From Rhabditoides inermis (lineage: Eukaryota; Nematoda; Chromadorea; Rhabditida; Rhabditidae): 64,000 nucleotides of DNA. The position numbers were made by a program, and so were the translations under genes. Location: contig CAWZYM010000312.1 of assembly GCA_963966185.1 (NCBI GenBank), positions 1,162,001 through 1,226,000 on the forward strand, read 5' to 3'. The notes beneath the pieces are model-generated. The model did not search any database, had not been told where the DNA came from, and saw only the letters and a program-made list of their open reading frames with translations. How positions within the stretch are numbered: the stretch's first letter is position 1; every line of letters begins with the position of its first letter. This document shows, piece by piece, positions 11,801 to 30,552 of the stretch.

Positions 11801-14800
11801 GTGGTGACGGATGCTAACGGAGACGTGGTGACGGAGGCGGATGCCAAGAAGGTCGTGACGAATGAGAACGGAGAAGTGGTGACGACAACGACCAAGAAGG
11901 TGGTGACGGATGCTAACGGAGACGTGGTGACGGAGGCGGCTGAGGCCGCGCCTGCCACGGACAGCGATGGGAATGTGGTGACTGAGCCCATTCACCCGGC
12001 GACTGATACGAATGGAATGCCGATCATCACCACAGCAAAGCCGCCCGTAACGGACACCAACGGGAGAGTCGTGACGACCACGGCTGGACCAGTCACCGAT
12101 GGAGATAGGACAGCGACCACCGCCAAGATTGTCACGGCGATCATCAACACCAACACCACCGACTCCAGTGGCAACCCCGTAACCGAGATCGTCACCGTCC
12201 CTCAAACCACAAAGGTCCCGGTCACCAAGGTGATCACCACCAACACCACGGACGCCGACGGGAATGCGGTGACGCAGATTGTGGAGGTGGAGGAGACGAC
12301 GGCGGACAGCGGCAACCCTGGGGTGACGGGAGGAAACCAACCAGCGACGACAACGGCGCCCCACGTGGCGATCATCCCGCCGGTGGGGGTGGGCGGTGAG
12401 TGCGCATCCATGAATGTCGACGTGTCCGGTTGCAGGAAAGTGCGCGCCGCCGAATGCGAGCATCATCGGAGAGCACTCTGCTGTCAGTGGAATGGCAGGG
12501 GAGTTCGCGGAAGGAGCCGTCATCACGCATTCCTGCCACAGCAACTATGTGTTCAGGGTGGGTGGTACAACGGTCTGCCGTCTGCCTCTCTCGATACTGC
12601 TTTGAACTGACTTTTCCGTCTTTCTCTTGACTATTCCAAGACGCTAGTATTAGTTGGTGCGACAACTTGCATTCTCATTAGTTCTCAGGTTCACTTGTTT
12701 TAGACCTCGAAGCAGCCGCTGAACATCTACGAGTGTCTCGCCAACGCCACCTGGTCGAACAACCTCAACGGCGATCGATGCGTTCGTGAGTGATCCGATC
12801 TCGATCATAAGTTTTACCACAAAAAGACAAAAATCGACAAACGTTTATAGTCTTTTATTCAACTAGTTTTCGCCTAAAACAAAGTCAACCAATAGCAATG
12901 GCGGTCGCATGGAACCTGAGCACGTCCGCACTCCTCACCCTGCACTGTCGCTTGTGTATGCACAGGCCGAGCAGTGCGCGTCGATAGGGGGTGACCATAA
13001 GAAGGGTGACGAGGGAAGTGGCAATGGGCACGGCAGACACACTGTACGCCATCGCGAAAGAGGCGCATGCTTTGGCGGCTGGGTTCTGAAAGCGCGGCTT
13101 CTAACAGCTTCGGCATCAGGCTTTATTGGGTTGTTGTGTTCTATGGGGAATTGTTGTATGGCAGATGGAGTTAATGTGATAATGGATGATTGGTGATTGC
13201 GTGAATTGGTGAAAAGTCGAAATTCACCTGAACAAACATTGCGACCAGCTGCACCAGCGTGGGAATGGTGCACTCGATGGAGACGACTAGGAGAAGATTG
13301 ACGAGTAGGAGCCGGAGCGCAGCCGACTCCGACTCCCCTTTCACGCCTCTGCAAAACAGATCGATGCGCACTTTTTCCTCTTGCTGGCGATAGGTTTTTA
13401 AAGCTTGATCAGAAAGATCCTAGAGTCTGGCTTTGACAATAGACAATTTAGTATTCAGAAAGTTGTTATTGGTTGATAAACCTTGCCGTATCCCCATATC
13501 TAACCTCGTGGACATAGATCTCCTAATCGTGCGCCACGAGAGCACCACACAAGTGTAGATGACCAGAGACAGCAGCACGTAGATCGATAACAGCACGCCT
13601 ATTCACACTTTGTTCGCCGTGCCCTGCAGATTCACAAACACACACTCCGCATTCGGTCGCTCGATGACGAGCATCACTATCAGCATGACCACGCCACTCA
13701 ACACAGTGTGGTTGAACAACAAAATCAGCATGCCCTGCAAAAACGGTTGATGAATATCACCTAATCACCTCGATTACCTTATACGTGGAGAAGACGAGAG
13801 CTAAGGAGGGGTGGCAGGCGAGTATGTAGAAGTAGACGAACGAGTGTGTGACGGCGAGGTAGGTGTTGACGACGGAGAGGATGACGATGATGGACATGAC
13901 GAGGCCGCTCGCTGCCTTCGCATCGTGGAACAGGATGCCGAACGCGTCGTCGCCGGAGAAGAAACCGCCGATGATCAGGACTGGGTGGTAGTACCTATAT
14001 GGGAATATGTGGAATGTGGAGATCACAAGAGCTGTAGTTCGGCTTAGCTTCTCATTGAAATTTTTTAAATTTGAATTTGTGCGTGAAAATTGTGCTTTCA
14101 TTCTTCATTTGAAAACAATGGCCAAATAGGCACATTTATTAGTAGAGCTTTTAGTACCTGGAATGCCTTACCTTCTGACAATTTTAAACAACACGTATCC
14201 TCCCCTACTGAATTAATGGCACTGTCTTAAATCCGTCGTATTTGAGCACATTCATGCTTTTCCTTTCCTTTTGTATCATATCATGTTATCTATCGTTCAT
14301 GTTAAGTCACCCTTTCACACATACTAATGTCGTACTCTATTTTTTGTGTAGAAGAGAGCGAGCAATTTTCCACTTTAATTCATTTCAATCTTGCTATCCC
14401 TATCCATTTCAATTACACAGTTCTCACTTTTCTATTGTCTCTCGCAATTCGAAAAAAGTAGCCAGCCTGAACTCACCACGTGAGCGGTAGATTGAAGACA
14501 ATCGGCCAGAACAGAGTGAACAGCAGGATGAGCCTGTAGCTGTGCCACATGGTGTGCTTGGACGAGAATATGATGCCGGCTGCCAGTCCCACGAGAGGCA
14601 GCGAGAGAACGCAGTTGATGCGCAGTAGTGTGTCCTGGAACTTCTCTGTCTTCTCTGATAAAACGTTTTCATGAACAAATATGCTGCGTCCATCACTGCA
14701 TTTCTCACTTTTTCCGAGTTTTTTTCCCCCACAAAAATGTAGTGATGGCAGCATTATACTCACGAAAATCCACAGATTTGCGACATAGTGACTGTACACG

Positions 14801-16597
14801 ACGTTTTGCGCGTTGTCGAGCCAGGTCATCTGAAAATATGAATGATGCAAAAAAGAAAAAAAAACAGAAGGATTTTTCATGTCATAATCATAGGACGTGT
14901 TAGAAAAAGAAAATCAGAAGTTTTCATTATCATAGGACGAGTTAGAACAAAAAAAGAAGTTTTCATAATCATAGGACGAGTTAGAACCAGAAGTTCCAGC
15001 GTCGTGCACCCTCGGAGCTATCGACTTCTCGAATGCGGTGGAGCCTGCCTCGACGACGTTCACAGAAGGAGACAGGGCGACACTCGAGTGCCTGCCTGGA
15101 CACGCCATTGAGACACCGGGTGGGACACGTATTTGCTTCTGCACAGTGAAAAAAGGAAACAACAATTTCAACGGTTTGAAAACAGAGGAAGTCAATAAGG
15201 AGCCACCGTTGAAGACGTCTAGCGTAACAAGAGAGAAGGACACAATAATAATGATGATGCCTTTTGCAGTGAACTCGACCGCGGTGCGGGTGCGCCACAT
15301 GGCGTCGTTCACTTGTGAAGGAGGCTCGTGGGCGGACTACGAGGGACAGAAATGCACCGCCACGGGTTCGTGATTAGTTGTATTGAACCGGGAATTCATG
15401 AATAGAGCAGGGAAGTATCAAATGATCAGACGAACACAAAATCGTCGTAGCTAGCGAACTCGCTGAGCTCATTAGCATCACGATTACATAAACCAACAAT
15501 AAGTGTGTTTTTATTCTGGTGACAATAACACTAATTGCCATTTAATATGTCATACTTGAAAGTAGTGAGAAGTTACATTTGAATTTTGATGTGGTTTGCA
15601 AATTGCAAAACGAGTGCGGACTACTGACTACTGACATTTGCGGCTCTTTTGCGATTAGCTGTGAATTCTAAATGTCTGGGCGAAATCGGGCACAGGTGTG
15701 GTTTACCGCGAACGCAAAGCACATTCTATGCGCATTAAAAAAAGCTTCAGCCACCTGAACCTAGGACTAGGCTAACTTGACGTGTTAAAATGAGAAAACG
15801 TCATATATAATTGAATTCCGACTACGACTGCCCCTCAGTCAATGGCTCTTCAGACGTCACCTGTGCTGACCCCTCGTCCCTCCTTGACCTGTCCAACTCT
15901 CGCTCTCCCGCCCTGTCCGACAGGGAAGTGAACGGCAGGCAGCCAGTCGGAACCATGATACTACACATGTGCCAAGCCAGCTACGTCTTTGAGGTGCGGT
16001 GGGAATGGGAATACGAATCATTCGAACCTCACCATTCGCAGCAAAGCAATTTCCTGCTTAGTCGCTGCGAGCACACTAGAAAAAGTGTGCAAATTTCGTT
16101 CACAGTCGTTCGAAACTCAAATTGTTTGCATGACAGCAGAAGCAGACAAGATACATCACTGTCTCACCATCATTGTAGATGTCTGGTCCAAAGATTAAAT
16201 CAGTTAGCACAACTTTTAGATGAATGGTGAATGGGCAAAAACAGTGTGCTATATGTAGGTTCATGACTTTCGTTTGTTTTATAACGAGTGTTTCAGTCCA
16301 CCCTATCGCCCCTGAACATCTACGAGTGCACTGCGTCCGGAGACTGGACCGGTAATATGAACGGAGAAGCATGCACTCGTGAGTATACTGTAGGGTACTG
16401 TATGTATTGATTGCAACTTGCCATTACTATAGTGTAGAGGTAGACTACTGATTCCCATTTGCCACTGTAAAATAGAATAGAACACACGTAGACTGACCTG
16501 TTCCCGTAAACCAAGCAGTTCACACCATCTGTCAGCTCAAAACACCTGATTCAATTATCTCTTTTCAGCTTTCAAGCGCTCTACGAACGACCTGTGA
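8867..16597 (+). CDS. Secreted mucin-like protein with three sushi (CCP) domains
   Basis: Twelve exons join in frame to 1242 aa: 8867-8893, 8941-9891, 10002-10046, 10091-10144, 10433-12395, 12436-12557, 12704-12785, 14991-15128, 15270-15365, 15854-15993, 16297-16378 and 16569-16597. Residues 1-22 are a signal peptide. Then follow a cysteine-containing N-terminal region and long Thr/Pro/Glu-rich stretches suited to O-glycosylation. After an acidic D/E run (about 10560-10760), D-x-N/D-G-x-V-V repeats include a 99-base tandem array. The C-terminal third has three sushi-like modules: 12436-12785, 14991-15365 and 15854-16378. The first and third share P-L-N-I-Y-E-C and W-(S/T) patterns. Function is inferred only: an extracellular or luminal mucin or matrix protein. 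The 2.2-kb intron after 12785 holds an antisense chemoreceptor gene. I do not recognise an ortholog. Confidence 0.8.
11450..11940 (+). repeat. 99-bp coding tandem repeat (about five copies)
   Basis: A 33-codon unit (V-V-T-N-E-N-G-E-V-V-T-T-T-T-K-K followed by V-V-T-D-A-N-G-D-V-V-T-E-A-D-A-K-K) repeats head to tail with almost no base differences between units. The array keeps the frame because the unit is a multiple of three. The first unit is diverged (Arg in place of Gly, Glu for Asp). Confidence 0.95.
12854..12859 (-). terminator. Poly(A) signal of nested chemoreceptor
   Basis: TTTATT on the plus strand, i.e. AATAAA on the minus strand, about 30 bases past the nested gene's stop. Confidence 0.5.
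12885..14829 (-). pseudogene. Nested Str-superfamily chemoreceptor GPCR with in-frame stop
   Basis: The gene lies antisense within one intron of the mucin/CCP gene. Minus-strand exons encode hydrophobic segments in nematode chemoreceptor order. M-T-W-L-D-N begins at 14829 directly after a TTTCAG. Next come L-P-L-V-G-L-A-A-G and Y-R-L-I-L-L-F, then R-Y-Y-H-P-V-L-I-I-G-G, then long membrane segments. The last exon carries P-I-A-T-S-L-V and T-P-Y-R-R-A near the C-terminus, ending at 12885. The pattern resembles the SRH/SRI group. In the exon at about 13505-13735 the frame reads G-T-A-N-K-V, then TGA (about 13597-13599), then I-G-V-L-L-S-I-Y-V-L-L, which continues a membrane helix. One nonsense codon in otherwise intact exons points to a recent null allele or young pseudogene. 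Confidence 0.7.
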
Positions 16598-16981
16598 ATT
16601 CTACCGTCAGCAATTTCATGTATCCGTATCTTTGAAATTTTTTGATGCATTCTCAAACGTTCGTAATTGCGAGTATCGGGCTAAAAACTTTCGGGGAACA
16701 CGGTGTTTGAGCAACGCACTGTGCAGAGCAGAGTGCAGAGCAGAGCCTTTGAAAGAGCAGAGTGTGTGATAGGCACTGTGTTCTGGAAATGGCACAATTC
16801 GGAATAGGAAGTTACCTCATCATCAGATACGCACAATCACACAACCATTATCACTACACAATTACACGATTACCTCCCAACAAATGCATGCCAAGGGACG
16901 ATATTAACTTTGCAAACTGACGTCACCTCCACCTGTCCAATTTATTTTCTATACTTCACCCACGCACAATCAAAAACACTC

Positions 16982-16987
16982 AATAAA
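16982..16987 (+). terminator. Poly(A) signal of mucin/CCP gene
   Basis: AATAAA on the plus strand about 385 bases after the stop. It sits 5 bases from the convergent DBT signal. Confidence 0.5.
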
Positions 16988-16992
16988 TAACC

Positions 16993-16998
16993 TTTATT
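16993..16998 (-). terminator. Poly(A) signal of DBT gene
   Basis: TTTATT on the plus strand is AATAAA on the minus strand, 303 bases after the DBT stop codon. Confidence 0.5.
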
Positions 16999-17300
16999 CA
17001 TGCAAATAAAAACTCTGTCCAAAATATGCCACTTACACCAGGAAGAGAATATCGCGACTACCTAACTCGTCCTAGGATTATGAAATGAGAATACAACGCG
17101 GATGGGTGGTCGGATATGTGAGAGGAAACGCATGTCCACAACAATGAATGGATGGGGGGGAGCCGGATGGCTCGATGGCACGTGCAACCTGCGGGGAACA
17201 CGGGGGAACAATCTCGGCGATCGCTCGATGAGAGAAGAGAGAGAGGGGACAACAACCGAATATGCTAGTCTACAATCAGCGTCTACAGCGTCGCCGCTGC

Positions 17301-20300
17301 CTACTTCATCTGAGCCAGCATGGCAGACGGGTGCTCCAGGTAGAACTTCCACCTGCAAACGTCGATTCAAGATACCGTAGTCAAAATATACAGTAACCTC
17401 ATCATCTACCGTACCTGTTGGAGAAGCGGGCCATGGTGGCTCCGTCGACGACGCGGTGGTCCGCGCACCACGACACCTTCACCAGGTGGGCGGGGTACAC
17501 CTGGAAATCATATGGTGAAATACTACAAATAGTATGTTTCAGCGTTCCTATTAATGCAAAACACACTCATGTTGTTAATGTACTGGATCCGAAATGGCGA
17601 TGATCAACACTTCAGAAACAAATAATACGCATCACCATTCCACCAAGTACGCAATACGTATTCTCTGCTCAATACAGATACTTCAATCACTCCACAATCC
17701 ATCACCCCATCCGCACTCACAAAAACGAATAAATACGTTACACCACTTACACCAAATATGCAATAAATACACCATCTAGCCAATGTATCTAACATGTATC
17801 TATGTAAGACGTCCCCATCCCCTAACTCACTATGCATCACCACTCCACCAAACAGCCAATGCACACTGTCTAACCAATACATCTAGACTCCTCCCTCTTC
17901 CCCCCCCACTCACATTGTCGTGTCTGTCGAATCGGGGCAGCTTCTCGATCTTTCCGATCGCGCCGATAGCCACCTGCGGGGGGAAGATCACCGGGGAGGC
18001 GTACGTGCCGCCAATCTGCAAGAGAGAGAGAGTATGGTACATGGGACAACACGGTATCAATACAGTTGCCACATTCGTATTCACCCACAATGCGATCATA
18101 TGTTTCAGAATACAAACAAGTGCATGATAGGTGCAACGTTCGCAATCAGTAAGCGTCTCCACTAATCATAAGATTAAGAAACAATTCTTCCCAGCACACA
18201 CAACGACCCCTCCCCACTAACGGAGCCAATGTTGGGCAAATTAACACTAAAACCAATCAAAACACGTTTCACAAGTCACATGTGTACCAATCTACATTCA
18301 AATGCCAATAACAGTGGTGCAAACTCATCATAACACACTACAACATGCAACGACCCCCACTCACGGCGCCAATGTTGGAGAGGGTGAAGGTGCCGTCGGC
18401 CAGGTCCTCCCGCGCTATCTGCTGCCGCTTGCCCGCCTCGTGGATACGGTTCAGCTCCTGACAGACAGATATCGAATCAATAATCAATCAATACAAATCG
18501 ATAATCAATCAATACCTGGGCAATCTCAAAGATGCTCCTCTGCTCGCAGTTCTTGATGTTCGGCACGACCAGACCACCGGGAGTGTCCATGGCGAGGCAA
18601 ATGTTGTGAGACGCCTGAAGGGACCCGCTCTCTCTCCCCCCCCCCTCTTTCGTTCGTTCTCTCTCCCCCCTCTCTATCTCCATCTCTCTCTTCCTCCATC
18701 CCCCTCTCCCCCTATCTCTCTCCCTCCCTCTCCCCTCTCTCCCTCTCTTTCCTCTTCCTCCTCTTCCTCCCTATCTCCCTCTCTCTCCCTCTCTCTTTCC
18801 TCTCCCTCTCTCTTTCTTCTCCCTCTCTCTTTCCTCTCCCTCCTCTCCCTCCTCTCTCTCTCTCTCTTTCTCTTTCTCTCTCTCTTCCCTCCCCTCTCCC
18901 ACCTTGTAGATGACGTTCTCCAGCTTGCTGTCCACGCACGCGTTCAGAGAGGGGAACTCGAGCAGGGCCAGAGAAGCCGCCTGCAATACGCACAAATTCA
19001 ACACCGCGTAAAATACGTTGCTCGCTCATCGCAAATCCAATCATATAGTATAGGTGATAATTGATCTGGGTACACGACACAAATGCACACGATAACCCAC
19101 ACAGTGACACAACAACCAATCCTATCCTCTTTCCCTCATCTCTCCATTCCATCCCCGCCAACGCACCTTGATGAAGAATGGCATGTAGCTGAGCTTGACG
19201 CCGCGCTCCTTCGACAGCTCCTTCAGCTCGCCGCGGATACGCACCAGCGCGTCCACCGTAACCTACAGCAATTGTAAACCTATCGTAACCTAAACAAACC
19301 TACAGTACCTCGTCGTCGTATCCAAAGTGGGGGATCTTGAGTGCTTCGGTCATGGTCTTGATCATAGCGCGTGTGTATCCGCGGATCGGCACCACCTTGT
19401 CCTCGGTCAGCGCAGAGTACTAAAAATACGTGCTATTCACGAAAATATATACGTTTCACAACCCAAAAAAGACGATTCATTTTGAATCATCTGCAATGTC
19501 TTACGAAAGTTTCGCATACTCGAATGTCAACCAAAAAAACTAAACTTATTACATTTTTATTATACCAAAAAAGCATTGTCGGTAAGGCATTTACAACAAT
19601 CTCACATGCAGAACCAGAAAACTAGAAACAACGCTAAGAACACAGTATTCAAAAAGATCAGAGTAATACCAAGTAACTTTCAATACCAAGAAAATTATGT
19701 TTCACTATAACATCTACAATACACATACCGTGAAACCTCAATGAGAGATCCCAAATGTCTTCAACAAACAAAAGTGCACTCCCCACTCCTTCCCCATCAA
19801 CTCACCGACTTTGCCTGCGGGGCGGATCCGACAGCAGGCGACTTGCGCACGTTCGAAGTGCGGTTGTCGGACTGCTCTGCAACACACCGTCTATCATATT
19901 CTATCTACCCAGAAAAACAATGATCCCCTCTCTCTCTCTCCTCTCTCTCTCTCTCCCCCCCTCTCTCTCTTCTCCCCACCTCCAATCTGTCCGAGGAACC
20001 GGAGCACATCCTCCTTGAGCACACGCCCCTGCGGACCCGTCGCCGACACCTTCGTCAGGTCGACCTACAACGCACATGATATACCAGCACGTAGGTACCA
20101 GCACACACATTACATGCATACATGAACGTGTTTTCAATGTTTTCTTCGCTCACAACAAATAAGTTCCACGGACCAGATAACATTAACCGGAGAATATAGT
20201 GACAATCCATTGACAACAACCACTTATTTAAATGTCAATTAGACAAAACCAATTCAATGATTCAATACCTTGTTCTCCATAGCGATGCGGCGCACGGCGG

Positions 20301-21132
20301 GGGTGGCGAGGACCTGGAATAGACAATATAGAACATCATTGCAGGCAGGCAATCTCTTGTATCACCGACACCTCCCCCTTCTCCCTCCCCGCACCTTTCC
20401 GTTCGTCTGGCTGTACTCCTGATGGCTCTGCGCCTGCGGGGCACTGCTCGCCGCAGCGGCGGCGGGGGCAGACTCTGAAGCGACAAGATATTGTATTCAA
20501 AAATAGTTTGAACTATCTTTCCCTCCCCTCCGTTCCCCATCTCTGCCGGCGCAATCGCCGTCTGCGACCTCTCAGACTAATTACTTCTTGCCTTCGCCTC
20601 GTCTCTCACAACACGCCTCCTCCATCCTACCCTCTCCCACATCGATTCACTCCACCCCAACCGCGCGTCACTAACCGCAAAATTAGTGCAACAAAACAAA
20701 CTAGTATGGACCAAACAATAACAAATAGCTTACTGACACAGTTGCTATACATCCTACAAAGACTTCCCAAGATATCCCCGGATATCCCACCCACCCTTCT
20801 TCTCCTCGGACTTCTCGGCGGGCGCGTCTCCTTCCACGTCAATGTCGACGAGGGCGGCGCCCACGCGGGCAATGTCGTCCACTCCATAGTACCTATATGT
20901 TTCACACGATATGCATAAAACTTCCACGATCAGATGATCCAATACCATGTGCATTTTTGTTATACCACTCATACCTACATACTTGATAACAGCGATACTT
21001 TTCTATTACTATCACTGTATCGCTTTTTCTGATGCAATTGACCAGCGGATGACCGGGGATGGCGCGATTTGCAGCAACGCATCTACTGATAGTCGCAACC
21101 CCACTGATAAGCGGCTGTTTGTCTGCAGAGAC

Positions 21133-21213
<81 letters not shown>

Positions 21214-22012
21214 AGAGACCACGCGGCGGGGGCAACCTGTCAGAGCAAAACCCCGGCTGCACTCTCTCATCACCACAAAAGAAGAGAGAGACGAGAGACG
21301 GGACACGCAATGAGAGAGAGTGAGAGAGGCTCAAACTCTCTCTTCAATCAATCCGCATTGTTCCAAGTCGCAGCTGCGCAACAAATCAATGATCCGCGGG
21401 GATCCATTTCAATGTCGGAAGTGATAACGTATCAAATAGGAGAGTGATAAAAACTCACAGCTTCTTGACCACACCATCGTACCGGCTGGTGATCGTGACG
21501 GCAGCCTGGAAAATCATGTTGACGCGACTTGTTTACATGCACCAACACACAAACAACACGAGACTCGCGGGAAAAAATACCTTGTCGGACTGCACTTCGC
21601 ACAGGTTGTCAAACTGCGAAACCGTGTCGCCAACCTTGACGTGCCTACAAACAGCAAGTTGACAAATAGAAAAGGCAAAATGAAAAGAAAATCTTCAACG
21701 CACCACTCCTTGACCTGGACCTCGGCGATGCCCTCTCCGATGTCGGACAGCTTGAACTGGACGACGGGCAGGAACGCCGCTGGAAACACATTCGTACTCA
21801 TGCTTATCTTATTATCATATGTTTTGCTTTCGTTCTACTTCTGTTACGTTTCTCACATTATTTCGATTAGAGATAAATGCGTATCACTCAGATGAGACTC
21901 TGGAAGACTCTGGAAGACATTCCAACTCACGCCGGGCGGTGTGGATGTTCCTGAGGGCGGCGCGCATGGCGGCCGCTGCTGCCGGCTGGCGAAGCACACA
22001 CGCAGAGAGCAT
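17301..22012 (-). CDS. dbt-1: Branched-chain ketoacid dehydrogenase E2 (lipoamide acyltransferase)
   Basis: About 17 exons from the ATG at 22012 to TAG at 17301 give about 455 aa. The protein carries acyl groups in the mitochondrial BCKDH complex that oxidises leucine, isoleucine and valine derivatives. An Arg/Ala-rich mitochondrial presequence comes first. A lipoyl domain follows, with D-I-G-E-G-I-A-E-V and the lipoyl-lysine in V-Q-S-D-K-A-A-V (exon border 21581/21505). Then come an Ala/Pro linker and a peripheral-subunit-binding domain ([18 protein letters not shown]). The catalytic acyltransferase domain ends in the D-H-R-V-V-D-G active-site motif (about 17430-17470). The C-terminus W-K-F-Y-L-E-H-P is the BCKDH E2 form rather than pyruvate or oxoglutarate E2. 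The gene converges with the mucin/CCP gene. Confidence 0.95.
18640..18900. repeat. CT/CCTCTC-rich low-complexity tract in DBT intron
   Basis: Polypyrimidine on the plus strand, hence GA-rich in the transcript, filling the intron between the 18516-18615 and 18902 exons. Confidence 0.9.
21130..21212. repeat. (GA)n microsatellite in DBT intron
   Basis: Nearly pure GA repeat in the intron upstream of the exon ending at 20892 (transcript sense CT). Confidence 0.9.
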
Positions 22013-22291
22013 CGCCTACTCTGCAAACGACAAGGTCGACAAGTTCAGGTGGATGGAAAGAACACATCACTATCGAAAAACCACACACTGCACACGATAA
22101 AGCCGCATTTCACGGTGACAATGACCAGAAAGTGAGTAAGCACACTTTCAGAATGGCAATGGATGTTCGAGTACAAAATCAAAACAGAAATCACAGCACG
22201 AAACACATAAAACATCAAAATTCAGCAAATTTCCGCTATCGCAAAGTAGGCGGAGCTTACAGCTTACAGCGCAGATGCGAAGTTGCGTCTC

Positions 22292-23107
22292 ACATGGAGT
22301 GTCGTTTAGGTCACAGAAGCCGATGGTGACCAAACTGATATCAGAGATACCCTAGGGGGTCACTAGTCGAAAACCGTTTTCAAATCCACAGGACCGGCCA
22401 TACGTTTCGAGATAGTTACGTTTCAAATTTTGGAGCAAAACCGTGTAGATTGCTTTGCGGCCTGTCTCTCTATTCGCGCAGGCTGTGAAACAGCGGCGGT
22501 GGCCTAGTGGGTAGAGCGGTCGGCTGCCAAGCGGTTGGGTGTGGGTTCGCTCCCTGTCGGGGCATTTCGTTTTGCCGACACTTCCCAGACTTGGACTTTT
22601 TTGTGGCAATGGTTGGAGTCATGCATGGCGAGGGTTGCTGTGGAAGTCTTTGTAGGTATTTTTAATCGATTTTTTTTATGAAATGGAGTTTTAATGATAG
22701 TAAACGTTTTGTACATAGCTGTAACAATAATTATGACCGTTTTAGTTTGAAAAAAGTATGAAAGATAGTTTCCTATCGACTTCCCTATTGTCACCAAAAA
22801 GTACAAGTCTGGGAAGTGTCGGCAAAACGAAATGCGTCGACAGGGAGCGAACCCACACCCAACCGCTTGGCAGGCGACCGCTCTACCCACTAGGCCACCG
22901 TCACTGTTCCACAGCCTGCGCGAATAGAGAGACAGGCCGCAAAAGCAATTCACACGGTTTAGCTCCAAAATTTGAAACGTAAATATCTCGAAACGTATGG
23001 CCGGTCCTGTGGATTTGAAAACGGTTTTCGACTAGTGACCCCCTAGGGTATCTCTGATATCAGTTTGGTCACCATCGGCTTCTGTGACCTAAACGACACT
23101 CCATGTC
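22292..23107. mobile_element. Fold-back element with tRNA-like arms
   Basis: About 315 bases (22292-22607) recur inverted at about 22793-23107 with only scattered differences, separated by a unique-looking spacer of about 185 bases. Each arm contains a sequence resembling pol III internal promoters: TGGCCTAGTGGG (A box, 22500-22511) and GGTTCGCTCCC (B box, 22544-22554). The copy in the other arm runs on the minus strand at 22886-22897 and 22843-22853. No standard acceptor stem closes, so I call it tRNA-derived rather than a functional tRNA. It could be two inverted SINE copies or a true fold-back transposon. It lies between the DBT start and the LMBRD2 3' end. Confidence 0.8.
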
Positions 23108-23207
23108 AGCAGTTCCCCGTCCGGATCTCTCGCTCTCTCTTGCACTTCCTTTATTTATTCTGTTTCTCTGTTTCTCTATAACAAAAACCGGACAAGAAGA
23201 AAGATAG

Positions 23208-23213
23208 TTTATT
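23208..23213 (-). terminator. Poly(A) signal of LMBRD2 gene
   Basis: AATAAA on the minus strand, about 196 bases past the LMBRD2 stop. Confidence 0.5.
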
Positions 23214-23408
23214 CACCACATCACACGACTAGTTCAATTATCACCTATCACCTCTACACATGAGACCACAGGGTTACGACGTGTTATGAGTTAAACGTAC
23301 AGGATATAAAACTTGTAAAAGAAATTCTCGAATATGTACAATACAACGCGACAGACACGTAGGACAGTGGAAATAGAAATCTTGCACACTCTCAGCTACA
23401 CCTAGGTT

Positions 23409-30552
<7,144 letters not shown>

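Noticed and set aside
10429..12544. Long minus-strand open frames (520 and 585 codons) opposite the mucin gene
   Set aside because: They are mirror frames of the Thr/Asp/Val-rich repeats. The plus-strand exons have proper splice phases, a signal peptide and sushi domains, while the antisense frames give only low-complexity Val/Thr/Ser or Arg/His strings.
22495..22570. A true tRNA gene in the fold-back arm
   Set aside because: A and B boxes are present, but the acceptor stem does not pair and no sensible anticodon stem forms, so it is described as tRNA-like only.
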